From NCBI GenBank assembly GCA_910577875.1, contig CAJTNY010000012.1:1-44749 (forward strand): a DNA stretch of 44,749 nt. The letters run 5' to 3'. Source of the stretch: an uncultured Christensenella sp. (GTDB lineage: Bacteria; Bacillota; Clostridia; Christensenellales; Borkfalkiaceae). Shown here in pieces: positions 1-7,713 of this stretch (its first letter is position 1; every line of letters begins with the position of its first letter). The notes under the pieces were generated by a model. It searched no databases, was not told the origin of the DNA, and worked only from the letters and a program-made list of their open reading frames with translations. A program made the position numbers and the translations under genes.

Positions 1-2
1 CC

Positions 3-752
3 GAGAAATTTCTCGATACGAAATGCCGCATTGCAGGCATACAGCCTGATTGTATAGTCGTTGTCGCGACGGTCAAAGCTTTGAAACTTCACGGTGGCGC
101 AGACAAAGCAAGTCTTTCCGAAGAAAATCTGCCTGCGCTCAGAGCAGGTCTTCCAAATCTTTTGAAGCATGTTGAAAACGTCGTGAACGTATACAATAAA
201 CCCGTGATAGTTGCAATGAACAGGTTTGCAACCGACACGGAAGCCGAAATAAAAGAAGTTCTTGCGGCTTGCAGGAATAAAGGCGCAAAAGCGGTGTTTA
301 CCGACGTATTCTTAAATGGCGGCGACGGAGGAAAAGAACTTGCCGCGGCGGTTATGGAAGAGTGCGAAAAGAAGAGCGAACTTCACTATGCTTACGATTT
401 GAACGACGATATAAAGACAAAAATCGAAGACGTGGTTAAAAAAGTTTACGGCGGAGACGGAGCGGACTTTTCGGAAACCGCGCAAAATAAAATCAAAGAA
501 ATGGAAAGCAAGGGAATAAGCGGATTGCCCGTAATAATCGCAAAGACGCAGTATTCGCTTTCCGATGATGCAAAAAAGCTTGCGCGTCCCGAAGGTTTTA
601 AAATTTTTGTGCGCGATATAATTTATAAAGGCGGAGCAAATTTTGTCGTAGCGGTTGCGGGCGAGGTAATGCTTATGCCCGGGCTCGGTAAAGTTCCGAG
701 TGCCGAGCATATCGATATCGACTCCGACGGCAATATTACAGGTTTATCTTAA
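3..752 (+). CDS. fhs: Formate--tetrahydrofolate ligase, C-terminal part (5' end outside window)
   Basis: This cytosolic enzyme of one-carbon metabolism and the Wood-Ljungdahl methyl branch makes 10-formyl-THF from formate, THF and ATP. The reading frame is open from base 3 with no stop, and residues encoded before base 81 (EKFLDTKCR, then VVVATVKALKLHGGA) match the family core, so the TTG at 81 is internal. About 249 codons are present of a family length near 555. The C terminus shows the typical MPGLGKVPSAEHIDID ending followed by GNITGLS. glnS starts 12 nt after the stop, so the two are probably co-transcribed. Identification is confident; the promoter and N-terminal ATP-binding half are not in the window. 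Confidence 0.95.
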   Translation, partial: EKFLDTKCRIAGIQPDCIVVVATVKALKLHGGADKASLSEENLPALRAGLPNLLKHVENVVNVYNKPVIVAMNRFATDTEAEIKEVLAACRNKGAKAVFTDVFLNGGDGGKELAAAVMEECEKKSELHYAYDLNDDIKTKIEDVVKKVYGGDGADFSETAQNKIKEMESKGISGLPVIIAKTQYSLSDDAKKLARPEGFKIFVRDIIYKGGANFVVAVAGEVMLMPGLGKVPSAEHIDIDSDGNITGLS

Positions 753-764
753 TAAGGATTTGGT

Positions 765-2411
765 ATGAAACTTCCCGAAGCAACGAATTTTATAGAACAG
801 ATTATAAACGAAGAACTCGAAGCGGGCAAATTCGAAAGTATCGGTAATAAGATACAGGTTCGTTTTCCTCCCGAACCTAACGGTTATTTGCACATCGGTC
901 ACGTAAAAGCGATGTGTATAAATTTCGGCGTAAAAGAAAAGTACGGCGGAAAAATAAATCTGCGTATGGACGATACCAATCCTGCAAAAGAAGATTACGA
1001 ATATGTAAATTCCATAGTCGACGCGGTTAAGTGGCTCGGGTTCGATTATGATAAACTCGTTTTTGCATCTGATTATTACGATAGACTTTACGAGATTGCG
1101 GAGAAATATATACTCGACGGCAACGCTTACGTATGCGACTTGTCGGCGGCTGAAATCACGGCGACGCGCGGAACTTTGACCGAAGCGGGCGTTCCTTCGC
1201 CGTACAGAAACAGAACAACAGAGGAGAATCTGCATCTTTTCCGCGAAATGAAAGCGGGGAAATACCCCGACGGCACGAAAGTTCTGCGCGCTAAGATAGA
1301 TATGGCTTCGCCCAATCTCAATATGCGCGACCCCGTAATATACCGTATAGCGCACGTACCGCACTACCGTACGGGCGATAAATGGTGCATTTATCCTATG
1401 TACGATTTTGCTCATCCGGTTTCGGACGCAATAGAGGGAATAACGCATTCTCTGTGTTCGTTAGAATTCGAAAATCACAGACCTATTTATAACTGGTTTG
1501 TGGAAAAAGCAGGTTTTCCTGCGCCTCTTCCCCGACAGATAGAATTTGCGCGACTTAATATTACTAATATGCTTATGTCTAAAAGGTATCTGAAAAAGTT
1601 GGTTGACGATGGGTTCGTGCGCGGATGGGATGACCCGAGAATGCCCACGATAGCCGGGCTTAGGAATCGCGGTGTCCCGCCCGAATCACTTAAAAAGTTC
1701 TGCGCGGGCGTGGGTGTAGCAAAAGCTTATTCGGTTGTAAATCAGGCACAGCTCGACAGCTGTATACGCGACAGTCTGAATATGTCGGCAGAGCGAGCTA
1801 TGGCTGTTCTTAACCCCGTAAAACTTACGATAACCAATTATGAAGGCGAAGAAACTCTCGAATTCGACAAGAACCCTATGAAAGAGGGAAGTGGGATAAG
1901 GGAAGTGAAATTCTCGGGAACCGTCTATATTGACAGGGACGATTTTTCGCTCGATCCTCCGCCCAAATACAAGAGACTGTTCAAAGGCGGTACGGTTCGC
2001 CTTAAAAGTGCATATATTGTGCGTTGCGACGACATGAAACTCGGCGCCGACGGCAATGTCGAAGAAATTCTATGTACGTATTTCCCTGAAACAAAGAGCG
2101 GTTCGGATAAACCGTCCGAAATAAAAGCCAAGGGCGTTATTCAATGGGTAGATGCAAAATACGGAAAAGACGTGGAGTTCAGACATTACAGACCTCTTTT
2201 GACGGATGAGCAGTATCCCGAACAAGATTATGCGGAAAGGCTGAATAAAGACAGCGAAATAATATTTTTCGGAAAAGCAGAACCGTATCTTGCGGAGTGC
2301 GCGGACGGAAAGCCTTTTCAGCTTATGCGAACGGGTTATTATAAAAAAGCTTTGGAAAACAATTTCGTTCTTTCCGAAATCGTATCTCTTAAAGATAACT
2401 TCAATAAATAA
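765..2411 (+). CDS. glnS: Glutaminyl-tRNA synthetase
   Basis: Class I aminoacyl-tRNA synthetase that charges tRNA-Gln with glutamine in the cytosol. The 548-residue product has the class I signature PPEPNGYLHIGH (HIGH at residues 43-46) and the KMSKS-equivalent MSKR at 271-274, followed by the C-terminal beta-barrel anticodon-binding region. The spacing RDPVIYRIAHVPHYRTG and the DFAHPVSDAIEGITHSLC block separate GlnRS from GluRS. The start is preceded by AAGGA at good spacing, 12 nt after fhs. Many Firmicutes lack GlnRS and amidate Glu-tRNA-Gln instead, so its presence suggests direct charging; whether GatCAB also exists cannot be seen here. Confidence 0.95.
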   Translation: MKLPEATNFIEQIINEELEAGKFESIGNKIQVRFPPEPNGYLHIGHVKAMCINFGVKEKYGGKINLRMDDTNPAKEDYEYVNSIVDAVKWLGFDYDKLVFASDYYDRLYEIAEKYILDGNAYVCDLSAAEITATRGTLTEAGVPSPYRNRTTEENLHLFREMKAGKYPDGTKVLRAKIDMASPNLNMRDPVIYRIAHVPHYRTGDKWCIYPMYDFAHPVSDAIEGITHSLCSLEFENHRPIYNWFVEKAGFPAPLPRQIEFARLNITNMLMSKRYLKKLVDDGFVRGWDDPRMPTIAGLRNRGVPPESLKKFCAGVGVAKAYSVVNQAQLDSCIRDSLNMSAERAMAVLNPVKLTITNYEGEETLEFDKNPMKEGSGIREVKFSGTVYIDRDDFSLDPPPKYKRLFKGGTVRLKSAYIVRCDDMKLGADGNVEEILCTYFPETKSGSDKPSEIKAKGVIQWVDAKYGKDVEFRHYRPLLTDEQYPEQDYAERLNKDSEIIFFGKAEPYLAECADGKPFQLMRTGYYKKALENNFVLSEIVSLKDNFNK

Positions 2412-2415
2412 AAGA

Positions 2416-2447
2416 CCGGGAGCGCAGAAATATTTCTGCGCTCCCGG
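2416..2447. terminator. Hairpin terminator between convergent glnS and DUF1540 gene
   Basis: A near-perfect inverted repeat (ccgggagcgcagaaa and its complement, about 15 bp) begins 5 nt after the glnS stop. The downstream plus strand has only a short ttggttt tract; on the minus strand the stem is followed by tctttt. It lies between convergent genes and probably works in both directions. Confidence 0.75.
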
Positions 2448-2465
2448 CTTGGTTTAAGATTTGAC

Positions 2466-2618
2466 TTAAACGTTTTCCGAATAGCTTTCGCAGCAGGTGC
2501 ATCTGTTGCTGTCGCAAGAACAGCCTACGGTAATTTTATCGAGAGTGCAGTTGCAGCCGTGATAATTGTATTTGCATTTATTCACGGAACAAGCTATATC
2601 TTTATTGAAGTTTTCCAT
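2466..2618 (-). CDS. DUF1540 small cysteine-rich protein
   Basis: A 50-codon gene with ten cysteines. The translation runs MENFNKDIACSVNKCKYN, then HGCNCTLDKITVGC, and ends CTCCESYSENV. The C..NxCxYN...CxL..ItVgC pattern is that of the DUF1540 domain, common in sporulating and other anaerobic Clostridia and thought to bind metal, but with no established function. A strong GGAGGG lies 6 nt before the ATG. It reads toward glnS and is separated from it by the shared hairpin. The gene is real on the strength of the ribosome-binding site, Cys spacing and lack of competing frames; the function is unknown. Confidence 0.85.
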   Translation of the reverse strand: MENFNKDIACSVNKCKYNYHGCNCTLDKITVGCSCDSNRCTCCESYSENV

Positions 2619-2670
2619 AAAAACCCTCCGTTCATATTTTGCGCGGTCTTTCGTAAATTATTCAAAGCTG

Positions 2671-2699
2671 TTGACAAACAGCCTTTTTAATAGTAAAAT
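2671..2699 (+). promoter_or_regulatory. Sigma-A type promoter of rplI
   Basis: TTGACA (2671-2676), 17-nt spacer, TAAAAT (2694-2699). The predicted start of transcription is near 2706, giving a leader of only about 13 nt that contains most of the GAGGTG ribosome-binding site before the ATG at 2719. Confidence 0.8.
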
Positions 2700-2718
2700 A
2701 TAACCGAGGTGAAAACTT

Positions 2719-3162
2719 ATGAAAGTTATATTGTTACAGGATGTTAAAGGGCAGGGCAAGAAAGGCGGCGTCGTAGACGTCAACGAGGGTTACGCCCGCA
2801 ACTTTTTAATAAAAAAGGGGCTTGCCGAAGTTGCTACCGCAAGCAAGCTCAATGATTTAACGCAGAAAAAAGCCGCAGCAGATTACCATAAAGCAGAGGA
2901 AATAAAGGCGACAAAAGCTCTCGCCGCAGAAATCAAAGGCAAAAGTTTTACGGTAAAAATAAAGGCGGGACAAGGCGGAAAAGTTTTCGGTTCGGTCACG
3001 GGCGCAAATATCGCCGACGCGCTTCAAACAGCGGGGTATGAAGTTGACAAAAAGAAAATTGTTCTACCCCAGCTTATAAAAACTCTCGGAACATATGACG
3101 TGGAATTGAAATTTATGGAGGGAGTTTCATCGAAAATATCTGTAGTAGTGGAAGCGGAATAA
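2719..3162 (+). CDS. rplI: 50S ribosomal protein bL9
   Basis: Structural protein of the large subunit that binds 23S rRNA near the L1 stalk and helps hold reading frame. The 147-residue product has the N-terminal signature MKVILLQDVKGQGKKGG followed by NEGYARNFLIKKGLA, then a long charged helix (about 45-75) and the C-terminal domain (GKVFGSVTGANIADAL), all at family length. It is transcribed alone from its own promoter and ends in its own terminator; the neighbouring rpsF/rpsR/dnaB genes often found with it are absent. Confidence 0.96.
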   Translation: MKVILLQDVKGQGKKGGVVDVNEGYARNFLIKKGLAEVATASKLNDLTQKKAAADYHKAEEIKATKALAAEIKGKSFTVKIKAGQGGKVFGSVTGANIADALQTAGYEVDKKKIVLPQLIKTLGTYDVELKFMEGVSSKISVVVEAE

Positions 3163-3177
3163 ATTTATTAAGAACAA

Positions 3178-3210
3178 AAGCCAGCGCGGGTATGTAAACC
3201 GCGCTGGCTT
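3178..3210. terminator. Terminator between rplI and the DUF2207 gene
   Basis: A 12-bp stem (agccagcgcgg paired with ccgcgctggct plus an A-T pair) with a 9-nt loop, followed by taattttt on plus and preceded by an A-rich stretch that gives a T-rich tail on minus. It lies between convergent genes, 15 nt after the rplI stop. Confidence 0.85.
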
Positions 3211-3225
3211 AATTTTTATATCGGT

Positions 3226-5130
3226 TTATCTGAAACCTCCGCCTCCGCCGCCGTGTCCTCCGCCGGAAAATCCGCCGAAACTTCCGCCGTGTCTTCCGCC
3301 GCTCATTCCAGACTGTGAAGGACGGGACATACCAGAAGAAATATTTTTCATCGAACCGCTGATAACTTCGTTCATTATTCTGAATTCCATATACGTTGTT
3401 ACGAAATTGCCGGTAAGCCATTGCGGCGGTTCAACTGTAAGACTTTTGAATTTATCTGCCCAAATATTCGTAACGCCCAATACCTGTGCATAAGGCAGAA
3501 TGCGGTAATAAAACTGCGGGTCTTCTTCAAGCATAATTTCAAGCTGGTCTTTTTCCGCAAGTGTTATAAAGTTTTTAAAACCGACTATGTCGTTTAATTT
3601 TGCAACGTATTCTTTTTTTCTCGTAATCAGAAGAATAGGTAATGTGAACAAAGGACAGCATGCAACGAATAAAGCTGTCTTTTGCCATACGTCCAAAATG
3701 CAGGACGGCAGTAAAAACACATATGCGGCTCCGACAATCAGACAGGCTAACGCGATACCTAGACCTGCGAGCACGGTATTGCGTTTTTTTATTTTCAAAC
3801 TGTTGTATTTAATGCTGATTGCAAAAATATTCAATAAAAAGACGGGCACCAACATAAAAAATGCGGGCAGATACAATAGCTTGGAAGTTATCTTTGTCAA
3901 CGCAGTTATCATAGGCGCAAGTCCGAGCATAATCCCTCCGAGCGCAGTAAGTATGCAGGCTATGATTATGCTTTTTTTATCGTGAAGTCCGCGTGTATTT
4001 TCGTTGACGGTTGATTTGACCTTGCCGACGACTCTGTAAAAACTGTTTTTAAGTTGTGACGGCTTGACAGTGTCGCCGTAACTGAATAGTCCGTGAAACA
4101 TAATTTTTTCGTGTTCGGGCGAAGAGTCGGGCAGGTTCTGTACTATACGTATAATAGTAGGGTCGTTCCTGTCGTCAAGATTTATCTTTATATAACCCAG
4201 ACTCGCCCAATAATAGATGAGCGAAGTTACGTCTTCGTCGTCCACGGTTCCGTCTATCAATTTTCCCATAAGGAGCGGATCCATACGATTCGGAGCTTCA
4301 TAGTTAACTACGGGAGTAAGATGATTTTTATTAAACACAAAAAGTTTAAGTATAATAACCAAAGCTATTCCTGCGATAGAGGGAATTAAATAAAGATAAG
4401 CCGACGCGTCAGAATAAAGCGACAGCGCACCTTCGTTAAACGACATATCGAATCTTACTTCCGAACCTTTTTCAAGCAAATCTATATGAGCGGTTAAAAC
4501 CGTTTTACCGTCCGAAAGCGACGTTTCATATTCTATATCCGTTCTTTCGTATTCTTTGTCATATATTTCGTAGAAGCGATTGACGAAACATAACGCACTG
4601 TCTTTGATGTACCCGTCTGGCAGTATCATTTTAATATTTACGTTTTCGATTCTGCAAGGCCAGTCTGCGCCGATAGGGGTAAGGGCAAGAACGTTTTTGC
4701 CTTCCTGAGCTTTTGTAAGACAGTAGTCGTAACTTATGCGGTAGGTGTATTCTCCGTTTTTAACATTGTAATCACCGATGTCGAGATACACGGTTTGGTT
4801 TTCTATGCTTACATCGTAATAAACTTCTTTTTCGGCTCCGTTTTTCAATTCGCAGACTTTTAAATCTCTGACTTGTTCGCCTGCATTGAAAGGGATATAT
4901 TTGTATACTCCGCTTCTGTTTCGGAAGTTTACGGTAATATCTTCCGTAATGCCGATTTTGCGGTCGCTGCCTATTTCGTATAAGACGCTGTAACACGAAA
5001 TATAGGTGTCGTTATTCGCGCGTTCGTTAGCGCTTGCGCTGTTTCCGCCTGAAATTAGTATTACGCCTACGGCAAAAAAAGCCGTAAGCGCAATGAATAT
5101 AATAAAAGGCAATTTTTTTATTTTTTTCAT
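3226..5130 (-). CDS. DUF2207 domain membrane protein
   Basis: Envelope protein of 634 residues. It starts with a signal sequence (about 1-35, ending NSASA), then an extracytoplasmic beta-rich domain (about 40-235, YEIGSDRKIGITEDITVNFRN) typical of DUF2207, a transmembrane helix near 245-265, a cytoplasmic segment with SLIYYWASLGYIKI (winged-helix-like), further membrane helices near 390-475, and a glycine/histidine-rich C terminus (GGGHGGGGGGFR). The family has no proven biochemical role and often sits beside LemA, as here: lemA ends 15 nt upstream of this start. A GAGAG-type ribosome-binding site precedes the ATG. Function is inferred only as an envelope-associated partner of LemA. Confidence 0.85.
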   Translation of the reverse strand: MKKIKKLPFIIFIALTAFFAVGVILISGGNSASANERANNDTYISCYSVLYEIGSDRKIGITEDITVNFRNRSGVYKYIPFNAGEQVRDLKVCELKNGAEKEVYYDVSIENQTVYLDIGDYNVKNGEYTYRISYDYCLTKAQEGKNVLALTPIGADWPCRIENVNIKMILPDGYIKDSALCFVNRFYEIYDKEYERTDIEYETSLSDGKTVLTAHIDLLEKGSEVRFDMSFNEGALSLYSDASAYLYLIPSIAGIALVIILKLFVFNKNHLTPVVNYEAPNRMDPLLMGKLIDGTVDDEDVTSLIYYWASLGYIKINLDDRNDPTIIRIVQNLPDSSPEHEKIMFHGLFSYGDTVKPSQLKNSFYRVVGKVKSTVNENTRGLHDKKSIIIACILTALGGIMLGLAPMITALTKITSKLLYLPAFFMLVPVFLLNIFAISIKYNSLKIKKRNTVLAGLGIALACLIVGAAYVFLLPSCILDVWQKTALFVACCPLFTLPILLITRKKEYVAKLNDIVGFKNFITLAEKDQLEIMLEEDPQFYYRILPYAQVLGVTNIWADKFKSLTVEPPQWLTGNFVTTYMEFRIMNEVISGSMKNISSGMSRPSQSGMSGGRHGGSFGGFSGGGHGGGGGGFR

Positions 5131-5145
5131 AAACTCTCTTGAAAA

Positions 5146-5736
5146 TTAAAATTGAACTTTTACGTTCTTTCTCTCTTCGGGGTCTTCGATTTCGAAGTAA
5201 GGCTGTTTTTCAAGGTGCATCGTACCCGCAATAATAGATGCGGGGAAGGTGCGTATTTTCGTATTGAACAGCTTAATTGTCGCATTGTAATATTTTCTTA
5301 CGTTGGCAAGTTCGTATTCTATATCTTTAAGCTGATTCTGCAAATCGAGGAAGTTGGTGTTCGCTTTGAGTTCGGGATACTGTTCTATAACCATATTGAA
5401 CCCGCGCATAGTCTGTGTCAGCTGTGCGTTCGCTTCGATTTTTTCGGCGGGAGTGGACGCGCTCTGCGCTCTTGCGCGCGCTTCGATTACGTTTTGAAGA
5501 GTTTCCTGTTCGTGTTTTGCGTAACCTTTGACCGTTTCGACGAGGTTGGGTATTAAATCGTAACGCTTTTTAAGATAAATATCTATATTATGGAACGCTT
5601 CTTCGTATTGATTTTCCAAAAGCACGAATTTGTTCCGCGTTGCAATAGCCCAGCAGATAATAACGATGAGCAAAAGTCCGATTACCGCGCCAGCGACGAT
5701 TCCGCCTATTTGGGCGCCCGTAAGCAATAAATTCAT
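5146..5736 (-). CDS. lemA: LemA family protein
   Basis: A 196-residue protein with one N-terminal membrane helix (about 11-31, IVAGAVIGLLLIVIICWAIA) and a long helical outer domain. Family marks are YEEAFHNIDIYLKKRYDLIPNL, VETVKGYAKHE and the closing FPASIIAGTMHL. A strong AAGGAG precedes the ATG. It lies between a Nudix hydrolase (16 nt upstream) and the DUF2207 protein (15 nt downstream), so the three form one operon. LemA proteins are widespread membrane-anchored helical bundles with no clear enzymatic activity; association with DUF2207 proteins is common. Confidence 0.93.
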   Translation of the reverse strand: MNLLLTGAQIGGIVAGAVIGLLLIVIICWAIATRNKFVLLENQYEEAFHNIDIYLKKRYDLIPNLVETVKGYAKHEQETLQNVIEARARAQSASTPAEKIEANAQLTQTMRGFNMVIEQYPELKANTNFLDLQNQLKDIEYELANVRKYYNATIKLFNTKIRTFPASIIAGTMHLEKQPYFEIEDPEERKNVKVQF

Positions 5737-5752
5737 AAGGTTCTCCTTGTAT

Positions 5753-6244
5753 TTATAATTTTTTTATTTCTAAGAGCGCGTTTTTCAAAAACGTTTCCGC
5801 CGTAGAATCTTTTCTTATAGCTTCAAGAGCCTGTTCAAAAGAAAACCATTTAACTTCCGTCAACTCGTTCAAATCGGGAACGGGTTCGCCGTTTTCGGCT
5901 ACAATGAGGAAGTTGAGCATAAGAACGTTTTTCGGCTCGTGATACCGTGAACCCATATATTTGAATTTTACGGTATCCAATCTGGTTTCTTCTTTAAATT
6001 CTCTCGTTACCGCTTTTTCTGCGGTTTCTCCTTTTTTTATATACCCCGCAAAGAGAATATAATCATCATTGTTTTTGTGCTTAGCAAGCAGTATTTTATC
6101 TTTGTTTCTGTTTGTCACTACCATACTTACAGCAGTGGCAAAACGTGGGAAGCGGTAATCTTGGCAAGACTTACAGTAAGGAACTAGACCTTCGTCCTGT
6201 TTAAACATCAGGGTGAGTTTCTCTCCGCATTCGGTACAATACAT
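5753..6244 (-). CDS. Nudix hydrolase with N-terminal zinc ribbon
   Basis: Hydrolase of nucleoside diphosphate-linked compounds; substrate unknown. The start is the ATG at 6244, 7 nt after a perfect GGAGG, not the upstream in-frame start at 6283. The 163-residue product begins with a four-cysteine ribbon (CTEC at 3-6, CKSC at 24-27) as in NudC-type NADH pyrophosphatases. The Nudix box runs from G67 to L89 (G67, E73, REFKEE at 81-86), with Arg88 in place of the usual Gly; the catalytic Glu residues remain. It is the first gene of the Nudix-lemA-DUF2207 operon. An NADH/NAD-capped RNA pyrophosphatase role is possible, but the diagnostic NudC motif is not obvious. Confidence 0.88.
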   Translation of the reverse strand: MYCTECGEKLTLMFKQDEGLVPYCKSCQDYRFPRFATAVSMVVTNRNKDKILLAKHKNNDDYILFAGYIKKGETAEKAVTREFKEETRLDTVKFKYMGSRYHEPKNVLMLNFLIVAENGEPVPDLNELTEVKWFSFEQALEAIRKDSTAETFLKNALLEIKKL

Positions 6245-6315
6245 AATTTTCCTCCTATAATGCGCTTGTGCGCCTATATACAAAACTTTTAAAGTTTTAC
6301 TTTTTATACTTCTAT

Positions 6316-6344
6316 ATTATATAACATCTATTCCGAGATTTCAA
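6316..6344 (-). promoter_or_regulatory. Promoter of the Nudix-lemA-DUF2207 operon
   Basis: Read on minus: TTGAAA (6344-6339), 17-nt spacer, TATAAT (6321-6316). Transcription would start near 6309, giving a leader of about 65 nt before the ATG at 6244. It is divergent from the plus-strand promoter at 6373-6400. Confidence 0.7.
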
Positions 6345-6372
6345 TCGTTATTCTAGGATTTAACAAAATTAT

Positions 6373-6400
6373 TGACTTATTTTCACAAATAATATATAAT
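6373..6400 (+). promoter_or_regulatory. Promoter of the UTP-sugar uridylyltransferase gene
   Basis: TTGACT (6373-6378), 16-nt spacer, TATAAT (6395-6400). The start of transcription would be near 6407, with the GGAGG ribosome-binding site at 6423-6427. Confidence 0.75.
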
Positions 6401-6435
6401 CTTATGCGACAATAATTATATTGGAGGCACATAGC

Positions 6436-7659
6436 GTGGACTACGAAAGCGCTGTAAAATTATTAAGCCGTCACGGACAGCTCCAATTATTGGACTATTA
6501 CGGCGAACTTGACGAAGAAAAACGCAGAATTTTGCTTAAAGATATAGAAAAAGTCAATTTCTCCGTTTTGGAAAATATAAATAATAATACCGCCCGCAGA
6601 AAAGACGGAGAGTACGCTCCCATAACTGCAAGGAGCCTTGACGATATTGCAGAAAACAGGGAAGCATACGAAATAGAAGGCTTAAAACTTCTTCGCGAAA
6701 ATAAAGTCGGCGCTGTGTTGCTTGCAGGCGGTCAGGGTACGCGATTGGGTTTCGATAAACCCAAAGGAATGTTCGATATAGGCGAAACGCGTTTTCTTTC
6801 GATATTCGAACAGCAAATGAACAACATAAAGCAAGTCACCGATCTCTCCGGAGTTTGTTTCCATTTGTTTATAATGACAAGCGAAATAAACAACGCTGAA
6901 ACAATCGACTTTTTCCGCATGAACGGATATTTCGGTTATCCCGAAGATAAAATACATTTCTATGTGCAGGACGCAGAACCCGTATGCGGTTTCGACGGTA
7001 AAATATTTCTTGCGGATAAACACCGCGTCGCGCTGTCGCCTAACGGTAACGGAGGCTGGTATTCGTCGCTTGTAAACAGCGGACTTAAATCGGTTATCGA
7101 GAGCGAGGGGATAGAATGGCTCAATATATATTCTGTGGATAACGTTCTTCAAAGAATATGCGATCCCGCTTTCATAGGAGCGACGTCGCTTTCGGGTTTA
7201 GGCTGTGCGTCGAAAGTCGTCAAAAAAACGCGTCCCGAAGAGAAAGTGGGCGTTCTCTGTGAAAAAGACGGTGTTCCATGTATAGTAGAATATTATGAAA
7301 CGTCCAAGGAATTTTCCGAAAAGCGCGATAAAAACGGAGAGCTCGTTTTCCGTTACGGAGTGACGCTTAATTATCTTTTTAAAGTTAAATTGCTTGACAA
7401 GGCACTTTTCAATAAACTCCCTTATCATGTAGCGGAAAAAGCCGTTCCGCACATAGAAAACGGCGAAACCGTGCGTCCCGCCGAGCCGAACGGTTATAAA
7501 TTCGAAACTTTGGTTGTGGATATGGTAGGCTATATGGGTAGCTGTCTTGCTTACGAGGTCGAGCGCGAAAAAGAGTTTGCGCCCGTTAAGAATAAAACGG
7601 GTTACGACAGCGTCGAAACTGCCCGCGCGCTTTTGAAACTCAACGGTGTAAAGCTTTAA
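6436..7659 (+). CDS. UTP--sugar-1-phosphate uridylyltransferase (eukaryotic-type UDPGP/UAP family)
   Basis: Nucleotidyltransferase that makes a UDP-sugar (probably UDP-GlcNAc, UDP-GalNAc or UDP-glucose) plus PPi from UTP and a sugar 1-phosphate. The start is GTG at 6436, in frame and 8 nt after GGAGG; the TTG at 6421 lies before the ribosome-binding site. The 407-residue product carries the nucleotide-binding loop LLAGGQGTRLGFDKPKGM (about residues 97-114 of the GTG-started protein), followed by IMTSEIN, NGNGGWYSSL, YSVDNVL and KVGVLCEKDG blocks as in UAP1/AGX-type enzymes. The C-terminal PNGYKFETLVVDM fits the same family. It is transcribed alone. Sugar specificity cannot be decided from sequence by eye. 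Confidence 0.88.
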   Translation: MDYESAVKLLSRHGQLQLLDYYGELDEEKRRILLKDIEKVNFSVLENINNNTARRKDGEYAPITARSLDDIAENREAYEIEGLKLLRENKVGAVLLAGGQGTRLGFDKPKGMFDIGETRFLSIFEQQMNNIKQVTDLSGVCFHLFIMTSEINNAETIDFFRMNGYFGYPEDKIHFYVQDAEPVCGFDGKIFLADKHRVALSPNGNGGWYSSLVNSGLKSVIESEGIEWLNIYSVDNVLQRICDPAFIGATSLSGLGCASKVVKKTRPEEKVGVLCEKDGVPCIVEYYETSKEFSEKRDKNGELVFRYGVTLNYLFKVKLLDKALFNKLPYHVAEKAVPHIENGETVRPAEPNGYKFETLVVDMVGYMGSCLAYEVEREKEFAPVKNKTGYDSVETARALLKLNGVKL

Positions 7660-7713
7660 ATTCGGCGGAATTTTCTACTGTATTTTAAGCTGAATAAATA
7701 ACGAGGATATATA

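Noticed and set aside
744..1448. Long open frames antisense to fhs, glnS, tpiA, pgk and other genes
   Set aside because: They mirror GC-skewed codons of real genes, have Tyr/Arg/Phe-rich compositions and no ribosome-binding sites.
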